Below are positions 34,268 to 43,575 of a DNA stretch of 64,000 bases, piece after piece. The notes below the pieces were generated by a model. It was not told the origin of the DNA, did no database searches, and saw only the letters and a list, made by a program, of their open reading frames with translations. The translations under genes were made by a program, and so were the position numbers. The stretch covers positions 1,487,001-1,551,000 of the forward strand of contig CP011489.1 in NCBI GenBank assembly GCA_001023575.1, given 5' to 3'. The stretch comes from Actinobacteria bacterium IMCC26256. GTDB taxonomy: Bacteria > Actinomycetota > Acidimicrobiia > IMCC26256. Numbering within the stretch: position 1 is the stretch's first letter; every line of letters begins with the position of its first letter.

Positions 34268-35116
34268 ATGAGACGCGAGGAATTCGCCGACTCCGGGCCA
34301 AGTCTTTATGGGCGTCGGGTGGTCTTGAAGCCGCTTGCTGCGGACGACGTACCATTTATCTGTGAGCTTGAACTGCATCCGGCCAATTTGCATCGGTGGC
34401 GGCACCGCGGACGGATTCCGAACCCAGAGACCCAAGTCCGAACGCTGTGGGACGGAGTCCTCGCACAATTCCTCGTTGTCGACCTTGAGACGAACAAAGG
34501 CGTTGGACTTGTATCAGCCTATAACCCAGATTTCGGGAATGGCCATTGCTTTGTCGCATTCATGAGCAACCCAAATTATCTCGGAACGGGTCTCTGCGTT
34601 GAGGGCGCGGCGATTCTTATCGACTATCTCTTCGAGTCCTGGCCTCTCCGGCAGGTCATGGCGGAGACCTTCGGATTCAATATTGGTCAGTTCGAGTCGG
34701 CGGCCCAGAACATTTTTGAGGAGCAAGGAAGACTTAAGGAGTACGCATTCTTCCGAGGAAAATATTGGGACAAAGTGATTCTCGTACTGACCAGGGAACG
34801 ATGGTCAAAGACTTCTGGACGCTTCGCTGCATTCTCGCACCGAGCCGATATAGCAACTACAACCGACCGCAGTCCGGACGATATTGTTGCAACCTTCTTA
34901 ACGGAAGTCGGAAGAGGCTCAATGGTCGACGCGGCGGGCAATCTTAGGCTGCGTGAAGATCTCTCTTTAGACTCCCTCTCGTTTCTCGAGTTCGCAGTAG
35001 TACTCGAAGATCTGGGACTTAGACTCCCACCCGAGGATCTTGTGTCCTCGCTGATAACAGTTGAGGATCTGGTGGGTTTTGTGGAATCCGCTCTGCGGGA
35101 TCGTCCTCGAAAGTGA
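34268..35116 (+). CDS. GNAT acetyltransferase fused to an acyl carrier protein
   Basis: 282 residues. 10-180 is a RimJ/RimL-like GNAT domain (LYGRRVVLKPLAADDVPFIC, then LGTGLCVEGAAILIDYLF for CoA binding and NIGQFESAAQNIFEEQG). 200-282 is a four-helix acyl carrier domain with the phosphopantetheine site at Ser236 in LREDLSLDSLSFLEFAVVLE. The fusion suggests that an acyl group held on the carrier domain is transferred to an amine by the GNAT part, as in natural-product or lipid tailoring; that is inference. No pantetheinyl transferase, ligase or synthase is nearby to load it. Confidence 0.85.
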   Translation: MRREEFADSGPSLYGRRVVLKPLAADDVPFICELELHPANLHRWRHRGRIPNPETQVRTLWDGVLAQFLVVDLETNKGVGLVSAYNPDFGNGHCFVAFMSNPNYLGTGLCVEGAAILIDYLFESWPLRQVMAETFGFNIGQFESAAQNIFEEQGRLKEYAFFRGKYWDKVILVLTRERWSKTSGRFAAFSHRADIATTTDRSPDDIVATFLTEVGRGSMVDAAGNLRLREDLSLDSLSFLEFAVVLEDLGLRLPPEDLVSSLITVEDLVGFVESALRDRPRK

Positions 35117-35426
35117 TGACTGAGACCCAGATGGCGACGTTTTAACATTGAGCGATGATCTGTATCTCCGCTTCCCCTAAACAGTTGACCTTCGTCAGGA
35201 TTAATGACGCGTTGTTTTCTCGTAGAGTCTGTTCGGATAATTTCTGCTGATCAGGCGCCGATTACCGAGGTTGGGTGCGCTTGGTCAATAGGTTGATTGT
35301 TGTGGACCATCAGCCGGAACGATAAGCGCTAACAAGGAGGACGACACCCTATGACACGAGCCATAACGCCTCCCCAACTGGTGCTCCTAAGTCAGCCGGC
35401 GGGCCGCTCTGCCCTGCCATCTTGTC

Positions 35427-35471
35427 GTGGGGCCGGAAGGGATCGAACCTTCGACCGAGGGATTATGAGTC
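35427..35471. repeat. tRNA-proximal attachment repeat
   Basis: 45-bp direct repeat partner of 32844-32888; it forms the 3' half of the intact tRNA at 35428-35500, from discriminator to anticodon loop. Confidence 0.88.
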
Positions 35472-35500
35472 CCCTGCTCTAACCACTGAGCTACGGCCCC
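35428..35500 (-). tRNA. tRNA with CAU anticodon, probably tRNA-Ile2
   Basis: 73 nt: acceptor GGGGCCG/CGGCCCC, D arm TAGCTCAGTGGTTAGAGC, anticodon stem GGGGA/TCCCT around CTCATAA, T arm AGGTTCGATCCCTT, discriminator A. The D arm and anticodon arm resemble bacterial tRNA-Ile2 (lysidine-modified CAU) more than elongator Met, but elongator Met remains possible. Its 3' half is the island attachment site. Confidence 0.95.
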
Positions 35501-35555
35501 GCACACTGCATCGTAGAGCAGAGGAGCACAGAATAACGGGTGCGAGGCGCGAGAA

Positions 35556-35579
35556 CGCCCGACCCTTATGGGTCGGGCG
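35556..35579 (-). terminator. Perfect hairpin between two tRNA genes
   Basis: CGCCCGACCC and GGGTCGGGCG pair fully around a 4-base loop, 7 bases after tRNA-Asn. The T-run after it on the minus strand is poor (GTTCTCG), so it may be a weak terminator or a processing hairpin. Confidence 0.5.
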
Positions 35580-35586
35580 CACAAAG

Positions 35587-35659
35587 CTCCGGGGGAGAGA
35601 CTCGAACTCTCAACCTAGCGGTTAACAGCCGCTCGCTCTGCCAATTGAGCTACCCCGGA
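35587..35659 (-). tRNA. tRNA-Asn (anticodon GUU)
   Basis: 73 nt: acceptor TCCGGGG/CCCCGGA, D arm TAGCTCAATTGGCAGAGC, anticodon stem AGCGG/CCGCT around CTGTTAA, anticodon GTT, T arm AGAGTTCGAGTCTCT, discriminator G. CCA not encoded. Confidence 0.97.
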
Positions 35660-35838
35660 ATCCACACCCAATGGGCATGAAGGCGTGACATTACCAGCCC
35701 AATGGCAGCCCTATACCAACCGACGATCCGAAACAAGAGCGGGGCATTAATCCGCGATATGCCTGAAAATCTGCGAGCTCCAAGGATGCCCATAACCCCT
35801 GAGGTGCGCCGGAGAGTTTTTTCTAGTAGCAAAGGGGC

Positions 35839-36075
35839 ATGAAATTTCGCTACAGCCTCATCATTGGATTCGCCGCCGGCTACTACGCGGGCTCACGAGC
35901 AGGTACCACTGGGTACGACCAACTCCGAAACGGCCTCGAGCACCTACGTGATAGCCGGATTTTTGATCGGCTTCAGGCTGTTGTCGAGTTGGGCGTAGAG
36001 CGTATGCGCCAGGACGACGGACCGCACCTGCGCGTCATAGTTCTCGACGAAGACGTAGCAGCACCGGTTAAGTAG
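35839..36075 (+). CDS. Small YtxH-like membrane-associated protein
   Basis: 78 residues, ATG with AAAGGGG just upstream. The N-terminus KFRYSLIIGFAAGYYAGSRAG is a short hydrophobic Gly-rich helix as in YtxH-like proteins, followed by an amphipathic helix (LRNGLEHLRDSRIFDRLQAV) and a charged tail. Function unknown. It is convergent with rpoD, with only 34 bp between. Confidence 0.75.
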   Translation: MKFRYSLIIGFAAGYYAGSRAGTTGYDQLRNGLEHLRDSRIFDRLQAVVELGVERMRQDDGPHLRVIVLDEDVAAPVK

Positions 36076-36109
36076 TTAGAGACACCAGCCCTCTACCCGA
36101 GCAATGTAT

Positions 36110-37537
36110 CTAGAGCTCAGGTAGGTACTCGCGGAGACGAGCGCTCCTGCGCGTTGGGTGACGAAGCTTGGCAAGTGTCTTGGACTCAATCTGACGGATT
36201 CGCTCTCGAGTAACGCCGAATGCTCTCCCGACCTCATCGAGTGTGCGCATCTCGCCATCAACGAGGCCGAAGCGCATGATCACAACCTCACGCTCACGCT
36301 CCCCTAACTCTCCTAACGCATCGCGAATATCTTGCTGAAGTTGAGCGAGATCGGCGGCGATGGCAGGGGCGATGGCATTTGGGTCAGCCACGTAATCGCC
36401 TACTGAAGATCCACCATCATCTCCGACTGGGGCCTCTAGCGAGATTGGCTCTTGCCCAAGCCCCATAATCTCGATTACACGATCAGGGGTTATCTCAACA
36501 TCTTTAGCGATCTCATCAATCGTGGGTTCCCGATTGAGTTCAGAGAGCAAGCGCCTCTGAGACTGTGAGACCTTCTGCATTGTCTCAACCATGTGAACAG
36601 GGATTCGAATAGTTCTTCCTTGATCCGCTATCGATCTAGTAATTGCCTGGCGGATCCACCAAGTTGCATAGGTTGAGAACTTAAAACCCTTCGAGTAATC
36701 GAACTTGCCAACAGCGCGCATTAAGCCAATGTTGCCTTCTTGGACAAGGTCAAGAAGGACCATTCCTCTACCTACGTAGCGTTTAGCGATTGAGACCACT
36801 AAACGCAGATTGGCCTCAATGAGCTGAGCCCTCGCAAGATCGCCGTCAGCTACAACCGCGGAGAGACTCTCCTCCTCCTCATTCTCGAGGACCCCTGCGA
36901 TGCCTGATTCCTCAACGAATGAAAGGCGCTCACGCGCTTGCTCGCCTGCCTCAAGGCGTTGAGCGAGGGTTACTTCCTGCGCTCCAGTCAGAAGCGGAAC
37001 GCGACCAATCTCTCGTAGATATATGCGAACTGGGTCGAATGAAGCGAGCTCCGACCTGCCTGAATCGCGCTTCTCGCGGCTCGCTCGTCGCGCAGCAATC
37101 TCAGTTGGTGGGGCAGCAGACTCTGGCTTGATTTCGTTTCTCAGCAGAGCATCCTCTGCCTTTAACTCATCTGAGATCTCCTCGACGACAGTGACATTTC
37201 GCGCTTCAAACTCACGATGAATGGAGGCAAGCAAATCTGTTGAAGGCTCGAGATTCGGCAGCGCCGCAAATATCTCGCCGGTAGTCACAAAGTCGCGATC
37301 ACCGACTCGAAACAGCAGCGCCTCTACCGCTCCAGACATTTCCTCTGGGCCCATTCCCTCAGGCGCCATATCCTCAGAGCCCATTCCCTCAGGGCCTGAT
37401 TCTGTGCTCAACGCTCCTAGCGCTTCATCGACGCCTGACGCGTTTAACTGCGAACGCGATCTTGAGCGCGTCTTCTGCGCGTCGGGTTTAGTCGACGAGG
37501 GTGTACTCGTAGGCTGTTTACTTTGGCGACTTGTCAT
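36110..37537 (-). CDS. rpoD: Primary RNA polymerase sigma factor
   Basis: 475 residues. Region 1.2 [16 protein letters not shown], region 2 ([52 protein letters not shown]), region 3 and region 4.2 ([20 protein letters not shown]) are complete, so it is a housekeeping SigA/RpoD that directs -10/-35 recognition. The ~150-residue N-terminal extension is acidic and has a repeated [20 protein letters not shown] stretch, from a 30-bp duplication in the DNA. It overlaps dnaG by 4 bp, so both come from one message. Confidence 0.98.
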   Translation of the reverse strand: MTSRQSKQPTSTPSSTKPDAQKTRSRSRSQLNASGVDEALGALSTESGPEGMGSEDMAPEGMGPEEMSGAVEALLFRVGDRDFVTTGEIFAALPNLEPSTDLLASIHREFEARNVTVVEEISDELKAEDALLRNEIKPESAAPPTEIAARRASREKRDSGRSELASFDPVRIYLREIGRVPLLTGAQEVTLAQRLEAGEQARERLSFVEESGIAGVLENEEEESLSAVVADGDLARAQLIEANLRLVVSIAKRYVGRGMVLLDLVQEGNIGLMRAVGKFDYSKGFKFSTYATWWIRQAITRSIADQGRTIRIPVHMVETMQKVSQSQRRLLSELNREPTIDEIAKDVEITPDRVIEIMGLGQEPISLEAPVGDDGGSSVGDYVADPNAIAPAIAADLAQLQQDIRDALGELGEREREVVIMRFGLVDGEMRTLDEVGRAFGVTRERIRQIESKTLAKLRHPTRRSARLREYLPEL

Positions 37538-39423
37538 GCTTCAGGTGCTCCCACTGCATCGGACTCCATTGGCGAAGCATCCTCAGATTCGTCTGAGATG
37601 TGAGGGGTCTCAGAGGCACCCGAGGAGTGCGACGCATACGCATCGGACAGCATGGCCACCAACTGAAGTGCTGCTTTCTCCCCCATATGCCAATCTGAGT
37701 TTCTAGCGGTCGCAATCTTGTCCAATACCGGCTTAACCACCATCGCCCGGTCGTCCCCTGCCCTCACTAGATCCCTAAGCCACCTCTCCCCAGCGGGCTC
37801 TACAAGGCTCACCACTAAACGAGCGTGCAGTGTCTCGGTCTCTCCATCGCCGACCGGCTCCTCGACCCCTAGCTGCTCTAGCAATGCAAGAACAGGCCCG
37901 GTCGCAGCAGCAGTCGCCTCATGGAAGGAGTCTGTCGAGGCAAGCAGTTCGAATACCTCGATGGCTAGAGGGTCTGAGAAGAGAGCGGTATCGATCCAGT
38001 TAACGACCATCGTTGGGTCATGGATTGCCCATCGCAGGGCCTCGAGTTCGCGACGATCAATTCGCTCCGTTGGGTTCGGCCGAGCGACCGGCTCCAACGC
38101 ATCACGCGTCTCGGCGTCACGAGAAGTTGCAGCGGTGCGGGTGGCAGGTTTGGCGATTGCTTGCTTAAACCATGCGTGGTCAAACCCAGTTACACCCGCA
38201 ACCTTCTGGATATATCCCTCTCTCACCAACTCATTAGAGTGCTCCCGCAGGATATTTACCGCCGACTCAGCGCATCGAGCACGCCCCTCTGGAGTCTCAA
38301 GATCGGATGCTGCGAAGACTCGATCAAGTTTGAAATCCATGAACGAACGCGCATCGGATACGGAACGCAGTAGAGCGTCTGGATCGGATTTCCAGAGGTC
38401 GGCTGGGTCTCCGCTCGTTGGGAGAGCAGCGACACGAACATTTATATCGAAGCGCTGCTCCCACGTGTACCACTTCTCAGCTGCGCTCTGCCCCGCGCTG
38501 TCAGCGTCATAAGCGAGCACAATGTTGCGCGTAAAGTTTTTAAGTATCTGAACATGATCTTCAGTCAGTGCGGTACCGCATGTAGCGACAGCATTAGGGA
38601 CCCCAGCGAGAGCGAAAGCCATTACGTCCGTGTAGCCCTCGCAGATCACCACTGCGTCGCGTGCTGCCACCTCCGCCTTCGCCCAGTTAAGGCCATAAAG
38701 CACGCGGCTCTTGCTGTAGAGAGGGGTCTCAGGGGAGTTTTTATACTTCGGCCCGTCACCGGTAAGCGTGCGGCCTCCAAATCCAACGGCGTCACCTTGA
38801 CGGTCAAAGATCGGGAACATAAGCCTTCCACGAAACTGGTCCTGCAGTTTGTTGGATCGGTTTATGAAAGAGAGCCCAACGGAGGCTAGATCCTCGCGTG
38901 AGAATTTTTTATCCTGTAGTGATCGCGAGAGTGCGTCGTAACCATCGGGGGCCCACCCGAGCTGAAATCTTCGAGCAGCCTCTCCATCGAAGCCTCGCGA
39001 CCTCAAGTACGCGCGCGCTCCCCCTGCGTCGGCCGAGGTGAGCAGCCGTTCATGATAAAACTCAACAGCAGCACCACACGCCTCTATAAGGCGGCTCCGC
39101 TTCTGCCTATCCTGGCTCGCCTTAGCGTCGTCATATCTAAGAGTGATACCAGCGCGAGTAGCGAGGCGCTCAACTGCATCTATGAAGTCAATGTGGTCAA
39201 GCTCACGCAAGAAAGTAATTGCATCGCCACTTACCTGACAACCAAAACAGTGGTAAACCCCGAGTTCAGGGTTGACCGAGAATGATGAGCTCTTCTCATT
39301 ATGGAATGGGCATAGACCCGTGTAGCGACGCCCTGCGCGTTTCAGTGCAATACGTTCACTGATGAGGGCGACGATATCTGTCGCCTCTCGCACGCGCACA
39401 ATGTCCTCAGCAACAATTCCCAT
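37534..39423 (-). CDS. dnaG: DNA primase
   Basis: 629 residues. Zinc-binding domain [18 protein letters not shown]...CFGC at the N-terminus (residues ~37-65), the catalytic core, Toprim motif region ([12 protein letters not shown], then [11 protein letters not shown]), and a C-terminal helicase-binding region. It makes RNA primers for lagging-strand synthesis. The dnaG-rpoD pair is an old macromolecular-synthesis operon, here with dgt and ppdK upstream. Length and domains are normal. Confidence 0.98.
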   Translation of the reverse strand: MGIVAEDIVRVREATDIVALISERIALKRAGRRYTGLCPFHNEKSSSFSVNPELGVYHCFGCQVSGDAITFLRELDHIDFIDAVERLATRAGITLRYDDAKASQDRQKRSRLIEACGAAVEFYHERLLTSADAGGARAYLRSRGFDGEAARRFQLGWAPDGYDALSRSLQDKKFSREDLASVGLSFINRSNKLQDQFRGRLMFPIFDRQGDAVGFGGRTLTGDGPKYKNSPETPLYSKSRVLYGLNWAKAEVAARDAVVICEGYTDVMAFALAGVPNAVATCGTALTEDHVQILKNFTRNIVLAYDADSAGQSAAEKWYTWEQRFDINVRVAALPTSGDPADLWKSDPDALLRSVSDARSFMDFKLDRVFAASDLETPEGRARCAESAVNILREHSNELVREGYIQKVAGVTGFDHAWFKQAIAKPATRTAATSRDAETRDALEPVARPNPTERIDRRELEALRWAIHDPTMVVNWIDTALFSDPLAIEVFELLASTDSFHEATAAATGPVLALLEQLGVEEPVGDGETETLHARLVVSLVEPAGERWLRDLVRAGDDRAMVVKPVLDKIATARNSDWHMGEKAALQLVAMLSDAYASHSSGASETPHISDESEDASPMESDAVGAPEA

Positions 39424-39541
39424 TGCTCTAGAGGTTACGCCGCGAGGGTCGGCAGTGCCCCGGCACCCCTAGACGAGGTGAGTGGAGAACTGAACGCAGA
39501 GAGACTGAACTCAGAGCCCCGCCTGAATTGGGTCTCTATTT

Positions 39542-40714
39542 TCATCTTCCTAGGTCGACACCGGCAGGTGTAGATGCAAGGTCCCAGCCGAGGTGAGATC
39601 GGGCCTGAGCGAAAGCAAAGCGGTCGGTCATTCCAGCCACGTAGGTAACCGCCTCACGCAGCGCATAATCACTCCCCGCGGATACCCCTTCATGCCCTGC
39701 GTGGCCAAGTTCCTCGAAAGGCAGACGATTAGGGCGATCGGCGTAAAACTCAACTAGAGCCCTCAGGAGGCGAGATACGGACTCCCCCTGGGCTACCGAG
39801 GCGGGGCGCATATATATGTTTTGATAGTTAAACGCCCGGAACGCAGAGAGCGCCTCGGCGATGGGCTGGGCCATTCCGATCTGGCCTGTTGAGCGGATAG
39901 CTGAGGTGACAGCGTTAATAAATGTGTGGAGCTGACTCGAGCGAGTATCCCCGCATTTGGAGCGCACTAACTCGGGGAGCATCGAGGGTGAGACAATTCC
40001 CGCCTCTACAGCATCCTCAAAGTCGTGGCATACATATGCGATGCGATCTGCCCAAGAGACAACCTCCCCTTCAGGGGTCATCGGGGCGGGGCGGGACCAT
40101 GAGTGGTTACGGACTCCATCAAGCGTCTCGATACAGAGGTTTAGAGGAGCGAGAACAACATCGGCGCCCCATACAGCATGGTCGTAGCCGCCCTCAAGGT
40201 ATGGAGCGAACGCATCCTCACTGGCATGCCCAAATGGACCGTGACCGCAGTCGTGCCCGAGCGCAATCGCCTCAGTGAGCGCGACATTTAAACGACATGC
40301 GCGAGAAATACTCGTGGCTACCTGGGCTACCTCGAGAGCGTGGGTGAGGCGAGTGCGCTGATGGTCCTCTGGAAAAATAAATACCTGCGTCTTACCTGAG
40401 AGCCGACGAAATGCCGTTGCCTCGTGGAGAATACGATCCCGATCCCGCTCAAAGCATGTGCGATCTGAGTCTGGCTCCTCTTCGATGGAGCGATTACCTG
40501 CACCACGAGAGAGCGTTGCGCCATCGGCGAGCCATGCCTGCTCAGCATCCTCGCGTGCCTCGCGACCCACTATCTCGCTTGCGCTAATGCTTGCGCGCGA
40601 GTCTGAGTGGGCGCGAACTACCGAGCCGCCAGCGGTGTTCCCCTCCATTGTGGCTGCCCATGCAATGGCGCGCTCACTAAGAACTGGGTTGATGGCCTCA
40701 TCGCTCTTACTCAC
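39542..40714 (-). CDS. dGTPase-like HD-domain triphosphohydrolase
   Basis: 390 residues. Metal-binding HD-domain residues appear as RTRLTHALEVAQVA, AIALGHDCGHGPFGH and ASEDAF, with the later WADRIAYVCHDFEDAV. The family hydrolyses dNTPs (often dGTP) to nucleoside and triphosphate. The N-terminal ~80 residues are variable. It starts 30 bp after ppdK and precedes dnaG by 118 bp; this ppdK-dgt-dnaG-rpoD order occurs in other actinobacteria, as far as I recall. Confidence 0.93.
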   Translation of the reverse strand: MSKSDEAINPVLSERAIAWAATMEGNTAGGSVVRAHSDSRASISASEIVGREAREDAEQAWLADGATLSRGAGNRSIEEEPDSDRTCFERDRDRILHEATAFRRLSGKTQVFIFPEDHQRTRLTHALEVAQVATSISRACRLNVALTEAIALGHDCGHGPFGHASEDAFAPYLEGGYDHAVWGADVVLAPLNLCIETLDGVRNHSWSRPAPMTPEGEVVSWADRIAYVCHDFEDAVEAGIVSPSMLPELVRSKCGDTRSSQLHTFINAVTSAIRSTGQIGMAQPIAEALSAFRAFNYQNIYMRPASVAQGESVSRLLRALVEFYADRPNRLPFEELGHAGHEGVSAGSDYALREAVTYVAGMTDRFAFAQARSHLGWDLASTPAGVDLGR

Positions 40715-40744
40715 AGGAACAAATGGTAGCGAGGGGGTGGGACA

Positions 40745-43414
40745 TCAGGCAGTGGTGCCCGGACCACCCGCTCCAAGTGCGGCGTGCGCAGCAGCGAGGC
40801 GAGCAAGAGGAACCCGATATGGGGATGCAGAGACGTAGTCCAGCCCAATCTCGTGGCAGAAGTGAACCGAGGTTGGGTCTCCACCGTGCTCACCGCAGAT
40901 ACCGAGTTTGATATCGGGGCGAACCGCCCTCCCCTTCTCCTTGGCCCAGCGAATTAACTCGCCGACTCCGGAGCGGTCTAACTGCTCGAAGGGGCTGACG
41001 TTCAGAATCTTCTGCTCAAGGTAGATCGGCATCATGCGTCCCTCAACATCATCACGGCTGAAACCGAATGTCATCTGCGTTAGGTCGTTTGTACCGAATG
41101 AGAAGAACTCTGCAGTCTCAGCGATCTCGCCAGCCGTAATTGCAGCACGAGGCGTCTCAACCATCGTGCCGACGAGATACTCCACGCGCTCGCCCTGCTC
41201 AGCAAATACTGCCTCAGCCTCTGCGCGAATCCATCCGTCGATGAGCTCCATCTCTGTACGAATAACGGTGAGCGGGACCATGATCTCTACCTGCGGGTCG
41301 CCCCCCGCGCGCTTGCGTGTTACTGCTGCCTCAATCAACGCACGAACTTGAAGACGATAGAGCGCTGGCTTCAAAATTCCGAGGCGACATCCACGAATCC
41401 CGAGCATCGGGTTGGACTCTTCCCATCGCTTAACCGCTGCCCAGAGGTGTTCGGCCTCAGGGTCTGCCGAGCCCCGGATAAACGCCGCGGTGCGGCGAGC
41501 CTGAAGCTCGTCGTGGTTCGGTAGGAACTCATGTAGCGGCGGGTCAAGAAGGCGCACCGTTACGGGGAGCCCATCCATTGTCTTGAGGATGCCCTCAAAG
41601 TCAATACGCTGCTGCACAAGGAGGGCAGCGAGAGCGGCCTCCTCAGCCTCGGGAGTATCAGCAAGGATCATTGCTTGAACGATGGGAAGGCGATCGCCTA
41701 AGAACATGTGCTCCGTGCGGCAGAGGCCAACCCCTTCGGCACCGAACTCGAGCGCCTTCTCGCAGTCCTCAGGGAGGTCTGCGTTGGTGCGCACTTTCAG
41801 AGTGCGGAATTCATCGGCCCAGCCAAGAACAATCCCGAAATACTCTCCTGGCTCTGGCTCAACAACGGCAACCTCGCCGACGACAACCTCGCCCGTGCTG
41901 CCGTTGATGGAGATGACCTCGCCCTCTAGAACAGTTGTGGTGAGAGTGGTTCCGTCTGCCTGAAGACGCTCGACGCTGAAGCACCTGCGCCCTAGATCGA
42001 TGTTCAATTCATCCGCACCGCAGATTGCTGGCTTACCCATTCCGCGTGCAACTACCGCGGCGTGGCTAACTAGGCCGCCTCGCGAGGTGAGTATCCCCTC
42101 AGCTGCGATCATGCCATGCAGGTCATCTGGGGAGGTCTCAGGGCGAACAAGGATTACACGCTCACCGGCCTCGAATGCAGCCTCTGCCTCGTCAGCAGTG
42201 AAGTAGACCTTGCCGACGGCTGCACCCGGAGATGCGTTTAAGCCTTTGGCGATGGCGTCGTAATCAGCGGTTGGGTCGAACTGTGGGTGGAGAAGTTGAT
42301 CGAGCTGTGTGGGCTGCACGCGTAGTACCGCCTCGCTCTTATCAATCATGCCCTCAGACTGCATCTCAACGGCCATGCGAAGTGCTGCTGCTGCGGTGCG
42401 CTTGCCGACGCGTGTCTGGAGAATAAATAGACGACCCTGCTCAATCGTGAACTCAATGTCGCACATGTCGCGGTAGTGCTTCTCAAGTTGAGACATCACA
42501 CTGATTAACTCGACGTGGCACTCGGGGAACTCGTTACCCATCGCTGATAGGGGTTCGGTCATGCGGATACCGGCAACAACATCCTCGCCCTGTGCGTTGA
42601 CCAAGAAGTCTCCATAAGGAGCGTTCTCGCCGCTTGACGGGTTACGCGTAAACGCCACACCGGTACCAGAGTCGTCACCCTTGTTTCCAAAGACCATTGT
42701 CTGCACGTTTACAGCGGTACCGAGGTCGTCGGCGATCCCCTCCATCTTGCGGTAATCCTTAGCGCGCCTGCCGTTCCAAGACTTAAAGACTGCCTCAATA
42801 GCGTACGAGAGCTGCTCTTGGGGAGTATCTGGGAAATCAACCCCAGCCTCACTCTGGACAATTGCCTTGAACGTTGTGACTAGGCCTTTCAAATCCTCAG
42901 AGGTAAGCGCCGTGTCGACAGCGACCTTGCGCTCCTCCATTAGATCGTGGAGCGCCTCTTCAAAGCTTGACGCGCTTACGTCAAGAACAATCTTTCCAAA
43001 CATCTGAACGAAGCGACGGTACGAGTCATACGCGAAACGCTCATTACCTGTCTGCTTCGCGAGCCCAACGACCGAGGCATCGTTCATCCCAAGGTTGAGA
43101 ACGGTATCCATCATGCCCGGCATCGAGAACGCTGCACCAGAACGAACCGAGACGAGCAGAGGGTCATCTGCATCACCGAGGCGCTTACCCATTGCAGCCT
43201 CGAGGGCGCTAAGGGACGCGGCTACTTCATCCATGAGACCTGCAGGAATTACGTCGCCACTAGCCATGTATGCCTTGCAAGCGTCGGTAGATACCGTGAA
43301 GCCTGGAGGCACTGGGAGTCCGAGCTTGGTCATCTCACCAAGATTTGCTCCCTTGCCGCCGAGGAGAAACTTCTGCTCCTTGGAGCCTTCTGAGAACGCG
43401 TATACATATTTCAT
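40745..43414 (-). CDS. ppdK: Pyruvate, phosphate dikinase
   Basis: 889 residues, the usual length. The N-terminal ATP-grasp domain starts VYAFSEGSKEQKFLLGGKGANLGEM, then the central phospho-His domain GLVSHAAVVARGMGKPA with the carrier His, and the C-terminal PEP/pyruvate barrel with CRTEHMF and GICGEHGGD. It interconverts pyruvate + ATP + Pi and PEP + AMP + PPi and serves glycolysis or gluconeogenesis. No PPDK regulatory protein is adjacent. A 14-bp duplicated segment lies just upstream of the ribosome site. Confidence 0.98.
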   Translation of the reverse strand: MKYVYAFSEGSKEQKFLLGGKGANLGEMTKLGLPVPPGFTVSTDACKAYMASGDVIPAGLMDEVAASLSALEAAMGKRLGDADDPLLVSVRSGAAFSMPGMMDTVLNLGMNDASVVGLAKQTGNERFAYDSYRRFVQMFGKIVLDVSASSFEEALHDLMEERKVAVDTALTSEDLKGLVTTFKAIVQSEAGVDFPDTPQEQLSYAIEAVFKSWNGRRAKDYRKMEGIADDLGTAVNVQTMVFGNKGDDSGTGVAFTRNPSSGENAPYGDFLVNAQGEDVVAGIRMTEPLSAMGNEFPECHVELISVMSQLEKHYRDMCDIEFTIEQGRLFILQTRVGKRTAAAALRMAVEMQSEGMIDKSEAVLRVQPTQLDQLLHPQFDPTADYDAIAKGLNASPGAAVGKVYFTADEAEAAFEAGERVILVRPETSPDDLHGMIAAEGILTSRGGLVSHAAVVARGMGKPAICGADELNIDLGRRCFSVERLQADGTTLTTTVLEGEVISINGSTGEVVVGEVAVVEPEPGEYFGIVLGWADEFRTLKVRTNADLPEDCEKALEFGAEGVGLCRTEHMFLGDRLPIVQAMILADTPEAEEAALAALLVQQRIDFEGILKTMDGLPVTVRLLDPPLHEFLPNHDELQARRTAAFIRGSADPEAEHLWAAVKRWEESNPMLGIRGCRLGILKPALYRLQVRALIEAAVTRKRAGGDPQVEIMVPLTVIRTEMELIDGWIRAEAEAVFAEQGERVEYLVGTMVETPRAAITAGEIAETAEFFSFGTNDLTQMTFGFSRDDVEGRMMPIYLEQKILNVSPFEQLDRSGVGELIRWAKEKGRAVRPDIKLGICGEHGGDPTSVHFCHEIGLDYVSASPYRVPLARLAAAHAALGAGGPGTTA

Positions 43415-43427
43415 GGAATTATGGGTT

Positions 43428-43455
43428 CCTTACGGGGATAGCCCTACGGGGATGG
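43428..43455. repeat. Two tandem 14-bp units upstream of ppdK
   Basis: CCTTACGGGGATAG at 43428 and CCCTACGGGGATGG at 43442 (two differences). They lie 14 bases upstream of the ppdK ATG, on the side of the Shine-Dalgarno AAGGA. Confidence 0.65.
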
Positions 43456-43575
43456 CCTTGGGGTATGGATAGTTCGGGGAATCCTAGAAGACGGGCAGCC
43501 TCAGAGCCGCTTCGTTATCCGGATCGTTACAGATTTACTGGTTTAGCGCCGAGAAGCCTAGAGAGCAGGATGCCC

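Larger units (their letters stand above)
32844..35471. mobile_element. 2.6-kb genomic island integrated in a tRNA gene
   Basis: The 45 bases at 35427-35471, the 3' half of the tRNA at 35428-35500 from the anticodon loop to just past the 3' end, are repeated without a mismatch at 32844-32888. This is the usual product of tyrosine-recombinase insertion at a tRNA 3' end: the element restores the tRNA and leaves the displaced half at the far end. Between the repeats are three plus-strand genes (exported protein, membrane-anchored protein, GNAT-ACP fusion) against a minus-strand background. No integrase is seen, so it is either a deletion remnant or needs a helper. 35117-35427 holds no clear gene, except a 43-codon ORF at 35351 with a strong SD that runs into the tRNA. 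Confidence 0.82.

Noticed and set aside
37340-37400. Repeat in the rpoD N-terminus as a functional domain
   Set aside because: It is an in-frame 30-bp duplication in the acidic, poorly conserved N-terminal extension; no domain is implied.
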